DNA of 64,000 nt from Argonema antarcticum A004/B2 (GCF_023333585.1 NZ_JAIQZN010000006.1:66809-130808); one strand, 5' to 3'; counted from the first letter of the stretch, positions 8,729 to 18,045 are shown. The notes: generated by a model not told the origin, from the letters alone. Translations and numbers: made by a program.

Positions 8729-8904
8729 GCAAAGGAGCTACAATTACCATCAGCGATCGATCGGGTAATAAAAGAGCGTCCAGCTCCATTTGGCTCTGGT
8801 TTTGGTCGTTTCACCGCCCAAACCAGAGCCGGACTCGATCAAATGTAGGCATGACTTAAGCGATCGCGTTAGGTAATTCAGGTAAAACAGGTAAAAATTG
8901 ACTT

Positions 8905-9171
8905 ATGAACATATCTTTAACCCCAGAATTAGAGCAACTTGTTTGCGAAAAGGTCAAAAGTGGCAGATATCTGTCTGTTAGTGACGTGGTGTATGAAGCA
9001 CTACAATTGTTAGAAGAACGCGATCGCCAGCAACAAATGCGTTTGGAAACCTTACGACAGGAAATTGCTATTGGTATCGAACAAACCGATAAGGGAGAAG
9101 TATTCGATGGCGAAGAGGTTATCCAAGAATTACTAGATGAAATTGTTCAAGCTCGGCAAGGTAATCAATGA
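8905..9171 (+). CDS. parD: ParD-like antitoxin
   Basis: An 88-residue protein. The N-terminal ~45 residues (MNISLTPELEQLVCEKVKSG, then YLSVSDVVYEALQLLEERD) are a ribbon-helix-helix DNA-binding domain of the ParD/CopG type. The acidic C-terminal tail is the usual toxin-binding region. It overlaps parE by 4 bp (ATGA). In this family the antitoxin, alone or with toxin, represses its own promoter. Confidence 0.88.
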   Translation: MNISLTPELEQLVCEKVKSGRYLSVSDVVYEALQLLEERDRQQQMRLETLRQEIAIGIEQTDKGEVFDGEEVIQELLDEIVQARQGNQ

Positions 9172-9476
9172 CCAAGCGTTACACCCTTAGTAAACAAGCA
9201 AAGCTTGACCTTAAGGATATTAAAAACTACATCGTCCGCGACAGTTTAGATAATGCTGAAACATTTGTTAGGGAGATCGCAGAGCGTTTTCAATCACTAG
9301 CTGATTTCCCCGGTATGGGTCGAAGTTACGAAACGTTGATGCCTAATTTACGAGGCTTTATTGTGGGAAATTACATTATCTTTTATCGTCCTACAAAGAA
9401 TGGTATTGCCATTGAACGAATTATCAGTGGTTATCGAGATATTGAAGCAATTTTCTTACAAGACAACGAAGGATGA
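9168..9476 (+). CDS. parE: ParE/RelE-family toxin
   Basis: A 102-residue protein with the ParE signature: LSKQAKLDLKDIKNYI at the start, then FPGMGRSYE, GFIVGNYIIFYRP and IERIISGYRDIEAIF. ParE proteins target DNA gyrase, and RelE relatives cleave mRNA. The sequence pattern and ParD partner favour ParE. Full length and apparently intact, translationally coupled to the upstream antitoxin. Confidence 0.88.
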   Translation: MTKRYTLSKQAKLDLKDIKNYIVRDSLDNAETFVREIAERFQSLADFPGMGRSYETLMPNLRGFIVGNYIIFYRPTKNGIAIERIISGYRDIEAIFLQDNEG

Positions 9477-9624
9477 GTCAAATCAACTTACAAAATAAAA
9501 AAATACTCCCCTCTCTGTGCCTCCTCTCTCCGACCTCGGAGAGGGAGGGTAAAGAAATACTCCCCTCCCTGTGGCGGGGAGGGGTTCAAGGGTTCAAGGA
9601 GAATGCTTCGTCCCTACCCACTAA

Positions 9625-10401
9625 TTATTCGCCTTCTAACTGAGTCACAGTAAACGGAACATCGCCAATTTCCTTAACTTTCGCTGATTCTAATAACTTT
9701 TTCCACTCAGCTGCTAATTCTGAATCGTTAGGAGCTTTGCGGCGTTCCTCAGCTAAGGTTGACACTGCCTCATGCCAGATGCCATTTTGGGCGTAGAGAT
9801 TGGCCCGATCGCGCTCTGAACTACTCTTTAACTTATCCACCAAGTTAGCAGGCATTTCAACTCGCCGACTCCATCCGTCTACAGTAAGATCTTTTCGGCG
9901 ATTTCTAGGATTGCAAATTATTGAAAAATACCAATGATAATTTTTGCCCACCTCTAGTTTAACAGTGTTAGTCGGTAAACTCAAGCCCACAATTCCAGCC
10001 TTGCCATTTATCGGTAAATTAGCTCTGTAAAGATCCTTCTCCTCTTCGTCTTTTAAAACAAACTCCACACTACCTGCCAAAGTTTGCGGCACATATACAA
10101 AAAATTGAGGATTTTCTGATACCGTCAATCCCAAGCCATTTGCTAAACTCGCATCTGGGATTATGGGAGTTAAACCGGGCTGAGAAACATTAGCATCTTG
10201 GTCGCATTTTTTTCCACTTCTCGATCCCCCTGGAACCGTAGGAGGTGCCCCTATGCCTTTTGGAGGTTCATATTCTGCAACCACACCAATTTCTCGGCGC
10301 ATCGCTGCTGTTGCTAGGTGAGCATTGTCAGCCAAATTTGGAATCAAAATTATCGAAGATATCGCTAGATGCAACAGCGAACTTTGCTTGGGTAGAATCA
10401 T
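9625..10401 (-). CDS. DUF928 family protein
   Basis: A 258-residue protein with an N-terminal hydrophobic segment (LAISSIILIPNLADNAHLATA), probably a signal peptide. A Gly/Pro linker (PPTVPGGSRSG) follows, then a beta-rich central region including NPQFFVYVPQTL and KNYHWYFSIICNP. The helical C-terminal part has ANLYAQNGIWHEAVSTLAEE. I recognise this as the cyanobacterial DUF928 family. Its role is unknown, but such genes often sit near CHASE2 cyclases, CHAT proteins and TPS exoproteins, as here. Confidence 0.8.
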   Translation of the reverse strand: MILPKQSSLLHLAISSIILIPNLADNAHLATAAMRREIGVVAEYEPPKGIGAPPTVPGGSRSGKKCDQDANVSQPGLTPIIPDASLANGLGLTVSENPQFFVYVPQTLAGSVEFVLKDEEEKDLYRANLPINGKAGIVGLSLPTNTVKLEVGKNYHWYFSIICNPRNRRKDLTVDGWSRRVEMPANLVDKLKSSSERDRANLYAQNGIWHEAVSTLAEERRKAPNDSELAAEWKKLLESAKVKEIGDVPFTVTQLEGE

Positions 10402-10526
10402 TTTAACAAATTGCTTATCTTGGCGTTATTCTAACCTTGGCAAAGTAAGATCGTCAAGATAATATTCAATATAAACTTGGAGCTTACCCCTGGTAAACAC
10501 TCTACTTAAGAAAAAGCTTTCATCGT

Positions 10527-10550
10527 AAATTACGTATTGTTACGTAATTT
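10527..10550. promoter_or_regulatory. Perfect palindrome upstream of DUF928 gene
   Basis: AAATTACGTA-TTGT-TACGTAATTT has a 10-bp perfect stem. It lies 126 bp upstream of the DUF928 start and could be an operator or a hairpin. No matching regulator was recognised. Confidence 0.4.
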
Positions 10551-10551
10551 T

Positions 10552-10660
10552 ATATAAAGCAACCGCCAAGGCGGTTAGGGCATTCTGAATTCCTGAAACG
10601 TTGGCGGATTCTAAACCCTTCTTCCCCCAGTCCCTAGCCCCTAGTCCCTTGCTATAATAT
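10552..10660. repeat. Interspersed repeat (GCAACCGCC...CCCTAGCCCC), copy 1
   Basis: Contains GCGGTTAGGGCATTCTGAAT, CCTGAAACGTTGGCGGATTC and a CCCTAG-rich tract. It matches 39001-39105 closely. The CCCTAG tract alone also occurs at 21885-21940. Confidence 0.75.
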
Positions 10661-10762
10661 TTTTACCATTTTACACTCTTTAGTTAGAAATGGGCGAAAA
10701 TTTATGCTAAGATACATTAGGTGTTAGGTATCGTAACAGCTTTATGGAGGCAAGCAATTTGT

Positions 10763-11029
10763 ATGGCAACTAATCATAATCAAGCCGAAGAATCATTAAT
10801 AGAATTTAACTCTACTCCTAATGGTTTATCTCAATATCTAAAACATTGGGGGAAAACGGAAGCCGAACAAATTGAGAAAAATCAAGCAGCGATTCGGTTA
10901 CTCAGGGATTGGCACTTAGAAAAGCTGGAAGCGGAGGAGTTAGAGAAACAGCAAGCGGCATTTGAAGTCTTTAAAAATATTATCGACGATAATCGCACCC
11001 CTGAACGCAAATTATATAGCTCTTTATGA
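10763..11029 (+). CDS. Putative antitoxin of PIN-domain pair
   Basis: An 88-residue, acidic, helical protein beginning MATNHNQAEESLIEF, with repeats of E-rich helix (EAEELEKQQAAFEVFKN). I chose the ATG at 10763 because GGAGG lies at 10746-10750. It overlaps the following PIN gene by 4 bp. The family is not recognised by sequence. The antitoxin role is inferred from position before a PIN toxin. Confidence 0.7.
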   Translation: MATNHNQAEESLIEFNSTPNGLSQYLKHWGKTEAEQIEKNQAAIRLLRDWHLEKLEAEELEKQQAAFEVFKNIIDDNRTPERKLYSSL

Positions 11030-11493
11030 TTGTTTTGTTAGATACGGGAGTTTTAGGTACGCTGTGTAATCCTAATTTTTCTCAGGAAGTTTATGATTGT
11101 CAGAGTTGGTTGGAACAATTACTGGCAAGAGGAGCTTATGTTACCACTTCTGAAATCTGTAATTATGAAGTCAGGCGGGGATTAATTCTGGCTAGAAAAA
11201 TGGGGCGTGAAAGTTCTGGAATTAGCAAACTCAATGCCCTCAGAAAAGTAATTGACTTTTTGCCAGTTACTACAAATATCATCCAAGAAGCCGCAGAATT
11301 TTGGGCAGAAGCACGTTATCAGAGTCAACCCACATCAGAGGATAAAAATATTGATGTTGATATGATTATATCTGCACAGTGGAGACTTTTAATGCGGGAG
11401 TTTCCAGGCAGATATATTGTTGTAGCCACGACGAATTTGAAACATTTACAAATATTTACTCAAGCTGAAAATTGGCGAAATATTCGATATTAA
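11026..11493 (+). CDS. PIN-domain RNase-like toxin (VapC-type)
   Basis: A 155-residue protein. The N-terminus IVLLDTGVLG carries the first conserved Asp of PIN domains. Further acidic positions occur in TTSEICNYEVRRG and DKNIDVDMIISAQ. The end has VVATTNLKHLQIF. PIN toxins are Mg-dependent ribonucleases. Coupled to the upstream small gene by an ATGA overlap. Appears complete. Confidence 0.82.
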   Translation: MIVLLDTGVLGTLCNPNFSQEVYDCQSWLEQLLARGAYVTTSEICNYEVRRGLILARKMGRESSGISKLNALRKVIDFLPVTTNIIQEAAEFWAEARYQSQPTSEDKNIDVDMIISAQWRLLMREFPGRYIVVATTNLKHLQIFTQAENWRNIRY

Positions 11494-11545
11494 TTTGTTA
11501 CGTTATACTGAGTTAATCCGATCGTAAAAATTAAGAAGCGAAAAG

Positions 11546-13816
11546 TTAGCCACTCGCTGAAATCGATTTGTAAAGAGTATCAAGCTTTACTTTTACATCC
11601 GGCGGCAGCGAAGTAAAACCGATGTAAAAATTGCCACTATCCGCAGGTTTTTCCAAAACTTTTGCATAGATATCTTCGCTGACTTCTCCTGGATTATGCG
11701 GTGTTAAAAAATTAAGCTTGATATTGTTTATACCTAACACCGCTTCCGCAGCTTCCACCGACTCAGCCCTAACTAAAGCTTGCTTAGCGGAAAGTTTAAT
11801 TAAACTTCCCTTGTACAGAGTATCGTTAATGTGCTTGCCATCCAAAACCGAGTATTGCAAAGGGATTTCTTCAGGAACGAGAAAGAAAACTTGTTCTTGT
11901 TTAGGCAGAAACAGATTATATTCTCCGCCTAGCCCACTAACTTCATATATAGTAATAGGGTGTCTGATTCCTTTTGGTTTTACTTCCCTTTGCGAATCAA
12001 CGCTTACAATTGAGTTCACCTCATTTAAAGTAGATTGTGAAATAAAAACTTCCCCATCTTTTGTATAAGTTTCGATGCGAAAAGCCAAATTAACTTCGGA
12101 GCCAATAGCAGTGTACTTAGTGCGTTTTTCAGAACCGATATTCCCTAACAAAGAAATACCCGTATTAATGCCAATACCCATTTCCAGGTGCTGCAAACTA
12201 ACCACATCGCTGATCTTTTCGTTCACAGCAGGCATTGCCAATTGCATCGCTACGGCACAAGCAACAGCCCTTTTCGCATCATCTTCTTGGGATGTAGGGA
12301 TACCAAAAATAACCATAATACCATCGCCAATGAAATCATTAATACTTCCCCGGTACGATGTAATTATCTCCGTCATGGATTCCAAATAAATATTGAGGAC
12401 TTTAACCCCTTCTTCCGGCGAAAGTCGTTCCGATAAAGCTGTGAATCCTCTCAAATCCGAAACTAACACAGTGATTTTACGCCGTTCGCCTCCCATTTTC
12501 AATCCAGAAGGACTTTCCAGCAAAGTTGGCACAATTGCATCGCTCAAATAACGCCCAAAAATCTGGCGAATTACTCCCGCCGTGTGGGCAACATAACCTA
12601 TAATAACTACAGCCGATCCTGCGAACGCCAAGAAAGGGGGTACAACAGGTATCCACCAACTCCACAAAAAAGCTACATAACTGCTGCCCACCAATACAGT
12701 CGCTGCTAAAATTAAAATACCTACTTTTTTTAAAGATAACTTCCTAACTTTATCTGCATATCGCCATTGCCAAGTGAGAGTGGCACCAACGCCAGACCAA
12801 AATAAAATCCACAACCACTCGAAGGGATCAGACCAAACTTTAATCAAAGGTCGCTCATTAAGTGCCGCACTGATAAATTGGCTGGTTAAATTCGCGTGAA
12901 TTTCTACTCCAGAAGTGCGGCTGGGAGAGGCGATCAAACCGTGATCGTAGGGAGTTTGGAAGAAATCTTGCAAACTGGGTGCGGTTGAACCGATTAAAAC
13001 AATGCGATCGCGAAATAAATCTGCCTTAACTCGGTTTGACAAAACATCTGTCAACGAGACTATTCGGAAACTTTTTCGTGGGTCCCTAAAATTCATTAAA
13101 ATCTGATATCCTTGAGCGTATGTGCGTACATAACCGCCATCATTCTCACCCAACGGCACAAACACTGCTTGACCTAATTGCATATATTTAGGGTTTACCG
13201 CTGCCTTTTGAGGGACAACACCTTTACCCTTCAGATAAATAAAAGCCAGCTTTAGCGCCAAACTCGGTACAACTTTGCCATTTTTAGATTCTAGATACAA
13301 CAAACCGCGACGGACTTTGCCATCAGCATCCAACACCATATCGGCAGCAGCAATTTGACCGAGTTTCTGCAACTCTGGTGGTGGATTAATGCCAACGCGA
13401 TCGCTGTTACTACTTACTTTCTCGACACCAATCAAATTAGGCGTTGTCTGAAAGACTTTTACCAAATTTTTATGACCTGGTTCTACTGGTAAATCTCGAT
13501 AAATATCGATGCCAATGGCTCTAGGCTGCTGCTGTTTTACTTTCTCAAGTAACTGTGCAATAACAGCATCAGGGAAAGGCCATTTTCCCACTTTTTGGAG
13601 ATCTGATTCAGAAATTCCTATAATAATAATCCGGTGATCGGCAGGTTCTGGCGGACGCCAGTGAAAAAAGCGATCGAGCGCTACCAATTCCAAAAGCTGT
13701 AACAATCCGGCTAAACGTAGAACAATTAATAGTCCCGCTATACTCGGAGCTGTAATTAGTACGCCGCGCCATTGCCTAACTAAACTTTTATAGCCTAAAT
13801 AGCTAAAACCCTTCAT
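11546..13816 (-). CDS. CHASE2-domain adenylate/guanylate cyclase
   Basis: A 756-residue membrane sensor. Residues ~20-40 are a first transmembrane helix. An extracytoplasmic CHASE2 domain follows (~45-320; RIIIIGISESDLQKVGKWPF, AIGIDIYRDLP, LIGSTAPSLQDFFQTPYD), then three helices (~330-415). A class III cyclase domain (~445-620) has both metal-binding Asp positions (VSDLRGFT, FIGDGIMVIF) and KYTAIGSEVNLAFRIE. In that last motif a Ser stands where many family members have Asp, so substrate choice is uncertain. The C-terminal ~130 residues are a separate domain. It would make cAMP or cGMP in response to an extracellular signal. Confidence 0.9.
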   Translation of the reverse strand: MKGFSYLGYKSLVRQWRGVLITAPSIAGLLIVLRLAGLLQLLELVALDRFFHWRPPEPADHRIIIIGISESDLQKVGKWPFPDAVIAQLLEKVKQQQPRAIGIDIYRDLPVEPGHKNLVKVFQTTPNLIGVEKVSSNSDRVGINPPPELQKLGQIAAADMVLDADGKVRRGLLYLESKNGKVVPSLALKLAFIYLKGKGVVPQKAAVNPKYMQLGQAVFVPLGENDGGYVRTYAQGYQILMNFRDPRKSFRIVSLTDVLSNRVKADLFRDRIVLIGSTAPSLQDFFQTPYDHGLIASPSRTSGVEIHANLTSQFISAALNERPLIKVWSDPFEWLWILFWSGVGATLTWQWRYADKVRKLSLKKVGILILAATVLVGSSYVAFLWSWWIPVVPPFLAFAGSAVVIIGYVAHTAGVIRQIFGRYLSDAIVPTLLESPSGLKMGGERRKITVLVSDLRGFTALSERLSPEEGVKVLNIYLESMTEIITSYRGSINDFIGDGIMVIFGIPTSQEDDAKRAVACAVAMQLAMPAVNEKISDVVSLQHLEMGIGINTGISLLGNIGSEKRTKYTAIGSEVNLAFRIETYTKDGEVFISQSTLNEVNSIVSVDSQREVKPKGIRHPITIYEVSGLGGEYNLFLPKQEQVFFLVPEEIPLQYSVLDGKHINDTLYKGSLIKLSAKQALVRAESVEAAEAVLGINNIKLNFLTPHNPGEVSEDIYAKVLEKPADSGNFYIGFTSLPPDVKVKLDTLYKSISASG

Positions 13817-13999
13817 AGTTCATTCCTGTTTCGGGCTTGCTTCTTAGCTAGTTTCTCTGCTTTGGTAAAGTTTAACACAGTAGGTATGAGAGCAGCCTAG
13901 AGGCATATTACCAAAGCCATTGGCAATACAGAAATGGTAAGGATTCTTCCTCAGTTGGAAATTATTTGCAATAATGTTCTGAGAACTACTGAGAATGAG

Positions 14000-15001
14000 A
14001 TGGGTCATCACTTTGTGCCAGAGAAAGGAAAACCTTGGAGCCGACGACAAGTTTTGCAGCTGGGATTGGCAGGCGGTATTGGGATAGCCGGTGCTGGAAT
14101 AGCACTCCAAACTCTGATATCAAAACGAACATCACAGGTAAAGGTGCCGCCAATACCCAGCGATACACCAAACTTTGGCAATGGTATTAACCCAATGGCG
14201 ATGCTGCGCGATTTTGACTACGGCACCGTCAAGCGGGAAAACGGGCGTACCATCCGGGAATTTCGGATGGTTGCCAGTACTTCCACGCTTCAGCTCAATA
14301 GTGCTGTCACCTTCAATACCTGGAATGTGAACGATCGCGTACCTGGGCCAACGCTGCGGGCGCGTGAGGGCGATCGCATCCGAGTCCTTTTCCACAACAA
14401 AGGCGGACATTCCCACTCCCTGCATTTTCATGGCGTCCACCGTTCGGAGATGGATGGCGTAAAACCGATCGCAAATGGTAGCGCCACAATTTATGAGTTT
14501 GACGCCGAACCTTATGGCGTCCACCTTTACCACTGCCACGTTGAGCCCGTCACTCGTCATATTGGCAAAGGGCTGTACGGGATGTTCATCATCGATCCAC
14601 CGGGTGGGCGTCCCCCAGCTGATGAGATGGTGCTGATCATGGCTGGCTATGACATAAATGACGACAAACGCAACGAACTCTATGCCTTTAATGGGTTGCC
14701 GCATTACTATATGCACCATCCCATCCCCATTTACAAAGACCAACTAATCCGGCTGTACGTCCTCAACATGATTGAGTTGGAAGCTGCTGTAACCTTTCAT
14801 CTGCACGCCAACTTTTTTGATGTTTTTCGCACGGGGATGACCTTAACGCCTAGCGAGAAGGCGGATGTAATTACGATGGGCGTAGCTGAACGTCACATTC
14901 TAGAGTTTGTCTTCCGTTATCCGGGGAAATATATGTTTCATCCCCATCAAGATGCGATCGCCGAAGCAGGTTGCATGGGCCAGTTTGAAGTGATTAACTA
15001 G
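14000..15001 (+). CDS. Two-domain multicopper oxidase, Tat-exported
   Basis: A 333-residue protein. SRRQVLQLGLAGG near the N-terminus is a twin-arginine signal, which favours the ATG at 14000 over the one at 13934. Domain 1 has copper motifs SHSLHFHGVHRSEMDG and HLYHCHVEPVTRHIGKGLYG. Domain 2 has TFHLHANFFDV and MFHPHQDA. This is a two-domain laccase/nitrite-reductase-like architecture, not a three-domain laccase. It sits directly upstream of isiA in an iron-related region, so a ferroxidase or copper-detoxifying role in the periplasm is plausible (inference). Confidence 0.85.
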   Translation: MGHHFVPEKGKPWSRRQVLQLGLAGGIGIAGAGIALQTLISKRTSQVKVPPIPSDTPNFGNGINPMAMLRDFDYGTVKRENGRTIREFRMVASTSTLQLNSAVTFNTWNVNDRVPGPTLRAREGDRIRVLFHNKGGHSHSLHFHGVHRSEMDGVKPIANGSATIYEFDAEPYGVHLYHCHVEPVTRHIGKGLYGMFIIDPPGGRPPADEMVLIMAGYDINDDKRNELYAFNGLPHYYMHHPIPIYKDQLIRLYVLNMIELEAAVTFHLHANFFDVFRTGMTLTPSEKADVITMGVAERHILEFVFRYPGKYMFHPHQDAIAEAGCMGQFEVIN

Positions 15002-15007
15002 GTAGCC

Positions 15008-15066
15008 ATAATTAAACGTAAAACTGCCGCGCCCTTAGAAACCCGGTTTCTGGGTGTTCAGTAAAG
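15008..15066. repeat. Fragment of the TAAGTAGGTGGG element
   Basis: The core phrase AACTGCCGCGCCCTTAGAAA, the AAACCCGGTTTCTGG palindrome and GGTGTTCAGT match 1298-1405, but the outer inverted repeats are lost. The rest of the isiA upstream region (to 15360) is AT-rich. No clear operator was identified, although GATAATTTATCTCATTA near 15103 is weakly Fur-box-like. Confidence 0.6.
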
Positions 15067-15360
15067 CACTATAGCCTTACTGCAAGTGATTTTAAATATA
15101 TTTGATAATTTATCTCATTAAATTTACTTAATAAAAGTACATATTTTAAATAATTTGCCGTTATACAAGGGTTTCAGAGTTAATTTACAAAATTTAATAG
15201 AAATTATTTGCAAAAAACTTGCTAGTGATGCTTTACTTTGTACAGAAGCTTATTGACTAATTTTTGCAATAAAAGCTGCCATGACAACCGTAGTGATGTC
15301 GCCCGACACCGGGGGCGGACAAGTGGACTTATTGCAATAACTCAAAGTAGAGGATACCTC

Positions 15361-16395
15361 ATGCAAACCTATGACAATCCCAATGTGAAATACGACTGGT
15401 GGGCTGGAAACGCCCGCCTCGCAAACCTTTCCGGCACATTCATAGCCGCCCACGTAGCGCAGGCGGCGCTGATCGTTTTTTGGGCTGGAGCCTTTACCCT
15501 GTTTGAACTTTCTCAGTATTCGCCCGATCTGCCCATGTACGAACAGGGGCTGATTTTGCTCCCCCATTTAGCCACTTTGGGCTTTGGTGTGGCAAAAGGC
15601 GGTCAAATAGTTGACACCTATCCCTATTTCGTTATTGGAGTCTTGCACCTAATTTCATCCACTGTTCTGGGTGCGGGCGCGCTTTTCCATAACTTTAAAG
15701 GCGCAGCCGACTTGAAAAAAGAGTCCGGTCGCGCTCGCAAATTTCACTTCGAGTGGAGCGACTCCAAGAAGCTGGGCTTCATCTTGGGACATCACCTGAT
15801 TTTCCTGGGAGTGGGCGCTATGCTGCTAGCAGCTAAAGCCATGTACTTTGGCGGACTATACGACAGCACAATTCAAGACGTTCGCGTAATTACCGACCCA
15901 ACTCTTAACCCGTTTGTAATTTACGGCTATCAAACACACTTTGCGAGTGTGAACAACTTAGAAGATTTAGTCGGCGGTCATATCTATGTTGGCTTACTTC
16001 TAATTGCAGGCGGTATTTGGCATATCATCATACCGCCGCTTCCCTGGGCGAAGAAGCTTTTGATCTTCTCCGGCGAAGCTATTCTTTCTTACTCTCTTGG
16101 CGGTATTGCTTTAGCAGGATTTGTTGCGACTTACTTCTGCGCCGTCAACACCTTAGCCTATCCCGTGGAATTCTACGGGCCAGTGCTGGAAGTAAAACTG
16201 GGTATCACCCCATATTTTGCTGACACCATACAGTTGGCGAACGGCGCTCACACGCCTCGTTCTTGGTTGGCAAATGCCCATTTCTTCTTGTCATTCTTCT
16301 TCCTACAAGGTCATCTGTGGCACGCACTGCGAGCGATCGGTTTTAACTTTAAGGAAGTTGAAAAGGCATTGGATACTGCTGTAACCGAGGTGTAA
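15361..16395 (+). CDS. isiA: Iron-stress chlorophyll a-binding protein IsiA (CP43')
   Basis: A 344-residue, six-helix chlorophyll-binding antenna protein of the CP43 family without the large lumenal loop of PsbC. Recognisable segments are [66 protein letters not shown] and [20 protein letters not shown]. IsiA forms rings around photosystem I under iron starvation and high light. The start was chosen at 15361 behind AGAGGA and by length match to the family. No isiB flavodoxin follows, which is unlike the classic isiAB operon. A Pcb-type relative is the only alternative. Confidence 0.87.
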   Translation: MQTYDNPNVKYDWWAGNARLANLSGTFIAAHVAQAALIVFWAGAFTLFELSQYSPDLPMYEQGLILLPHLATLGFGVAKGGQIVDTYPYFVIGVLHLISSTVLGAGALFHNFKGAADLKKESGRARKFHFEWSDSKKLGFILGHHLIFLGVGAMLLAAKAMYFGGLYDSTIQDVRVITDPTLNPFVIYGYQTHFASVNNLEDLVGGHIYVGLLLIAGGIWHIIIPPLPWAKKLLIFSGEAILSYSLGGIALAGFVATYFCAVNTLAYPVEFYGPVLEVKLGITPYFADTIQLANGAHTPRSWLANAHFFLSFFFLQGHLWHALRAIGFNFKEVEKALDTAVTEV

Positions 16396-16410
16396 AACCT
16401 CAGAATTATG

Positions 16411-16433
16411 TAGGGTGGGCAATCTCCACCCTA
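16411..16433 (+). terminator. Hairpin after isiA
   Basis: TAGGGTGG-gcaatct-CCACCCTA is an 8-bp perfect stem 15 bp after the isiA stop. There is no U-run. Confidence 0.5.
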
Positions 16434-16485
16434 CTCCTAATCTTCGCATCCAAAATTGATATCGGGATTTAATTAGCTTGAAGGT

Positions 16486-16785
16486 ATGCAAATGCTGACT
16501 GTGATTTTTTGTTCTTTCTGTGCTTGGATGTTGCCGGTCTTATTTTTTGTGAGTGTATTTGTTACGCTCAATAAAGGAGTAGCTTATGTGAAACGTCTGC
16601 ATCAAATTCCCTGCGCGGGTTGTGATTTTTTCACTAATGACTACCGTCTCAAGTGTACGGTGCGACCATCGATTGCTTGTTCGGAAGAAGCGATCGGCTG
16701 TCGTGACTTTGAACCGAAAACTTCAGCTTGTAATGCTTGTCAGAAATACGCAGGATCTGATGTAATACGTAAGTTTAAAGCATAA
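16486..16785 (+). CDS. Small membrane-anchored Cys-rich protein
   Basis: A 99-residue protein. Residues ~4-28 are one transmembrane helix (FCSFCAWMLPVLFFVSVFV). The C-terminal part has a conserved-looking cysteine cluster: IPCAGCDFFTNDYRLKC, then ACSEEAIGCRDF and CNACQKY. The pattern suggests metal binding or redox activity. I believe similar proteins are widespread and uncharacterised in cyanobacteria, but assign no function. It follows isiA on the same strand after the hairpin. Confidence 0.7.
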   Translation: MQMLTVIFCSFCAWMLPVLFFVSVFVTLNKGVAYVKRLHQIPCAGCDFFTNDYRLKCTVRPSIACSEEAIGCRDFEPKTSACNACQKYAGSDVIRKFKA

Positions 16786-16894
16786 ACTTTCAAAATTCAG
16801 GAATTATAGCTAGGGATCGGCGGCGTCTGATTGTTTTAAATTAATCAGTTATCCTCGCATGGTGCTACATACACGAAGAGTTCAAAAAAATACC

Positions 16895-17113
16895 ATGAAT
16901 ACTTGTCCTTGTTGTTCTGCCAAGATGCTACGCCACGTTAATCGTAGTGGCGTTTATTGGTTTTGCCCCCATTGTCGTCTGGAAGTAACGGATTTGTCTA
17001 ATTTGAGTTTAATGGTTGAGCGGAAAATTCCTAATTATTCCCTTACTATCCAAAGAATACCAATGAAGCAGCGGCTGCATCCGACTTTGGAAAAAATACC
17101 TGGCGATTTCTAA
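16895..17113 (+). CDS. Small zinc-ribbon protein
   Basis: A 72-residue protein beginning MNTCPCCSAKMLRH, with a second CxxC in WFCPHCRLEV, forming a four-cysteine zinc-ribbon. I chose the ATG at 16895 because the ribbon then begins at residue 4, as in similar short cyanobacterial proteins. The upstream in-frame ATG at 16859 would add 12 residues. Function unknown. Confidence 0.65.
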   Translation: MNTCPCCSAKMLRHVNRSGVYWFCPHCRLEVTDLSNLSLMVERKIPNYSLTIQRIPMKQRLHPTLEKIPGDF

Positions 17114-17349
17114 TCGCGGCTACACAAACTCTTGTCCGCAGCACGCACTTTTACAGCGGCTTGCAGCCCTTATGAAGTACACGCCAGAAACCCGGTTTCT
17201 ATGTACCTCACCGATCCCAAAGGCGCTGTAGGCGAGGCTGAGCCTCCTGTGTCCGCACTAAACTTAGTGCCATTTATATATAGCCTGGGTCGGCAAGCTT
17301 TGTTTGTGTAGCCCCAGTATGAGAGGCTAGTGGGCGATTTAGTGAAATT

Positions 17350-17661
17350 TTACGACATCCGCAAACAGTTGCGACCATCTTGTTTAGCTTTGTACAAGTT
17401 GGCGTCAGCTTGAGCGAGTAAAGTTTCACCGTCGAGTTTGTTGGTTTGGGTGGCGAGCGCTCCCCCAATACTAACTGTAATTGATAGCACCAACTCGTCA
17501 GAAACCACAATCGGATCGTTAGCAATGTTCCACTGTTCCCAGTTCCGCACCATCAAGCTAGCCGCCACAGTTAGAACAATGCCGATACAAATTGCCAGCT
17601 GCACTGGTACGTCCCGATACGCAGCTGGCATACTCTGATAAAGCGATCGATAGCGTCGCAT
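17350..17661 (-). pseudogene. Remnant of a diguanylate cyclase (GGDEF) gene
   Basis: The last ~50 residues (VLSITVSIGGA, LLAQADANLYKAKQDGRN) are the C-terminal end of a GGDEF domain. The GGDEF active-site motif itself is absent. The first ~45 residues (MRRYRSLYQSMPAAYRDV and a hydrophobic stretch) are not GGDEF-like. It is most likely a decayed or chimeric fragment without cyclase activity. Confidence 0.6.
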
Positions 17662-17874
17662 TTATAGTTCAGGCTTTTATTTATAAATTTTATCAATTAC
17701 TTCCATCCGCAGAACCCTAATATTCAAGAATCTTTTCCGGCGTAACGATCGTCCATTAGAGCCGGAAACCTATGCAGGCTGGTAGATTGGTGACCCAGGC
17801 GATCTAGAAAGTCCTTACCAAATAATTGTAAGCTTATTAATAAATTTTATCAATATATTATAATAAAATTTGCC

Positions 17875-17914
17875 CACTTCAGAAGCGGTGCTGGGTTGCA
17901 CCGCTTCTGAAGTG
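17875..17914. repeat. Perfect 17-bp stem hairpin
   Basis: CACTTCAGAAGCGGTGC, a 6-base loop TGGGTT, and the exact reverse complement GCACCGCTTCTGAAGTG. It lies 131 bp upstream of the lipoprotein gene. It could be a transcript leader structure or a transposon-derived palindrome. The rest of 17662-18045 is AT-rich with no other recognised feature. Confidence 0.8.
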
Positions 17915-18045
17915 CTGAGTGGTGAGTTTAGTGAAAAAGATTTTTAACTGTATTGAAAATCTTTCTCACTAGCTATAAAATAAAAATTTTCAAACTCCCA
18001 AGCCCTAACCCCCCGCGCTATAGACCCCCAACCCCTAGAATTAAC

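Noticed and set aside
14132-14743. Minus-strand 203-codon frame inside the multicopper oxidase gene
   Set aside because: The plus-strand frame has all copper-ligand motifs. The antisense frame has none and is explained by codon bias.
15098-15130. Possible Fur box upstream of isiA (GATAATTTATCTCATTA)
   Set aside because: The match to the 19-bp Fur consensus is weak in very AT-rich DNA, so it is not listed as a regulatory site.
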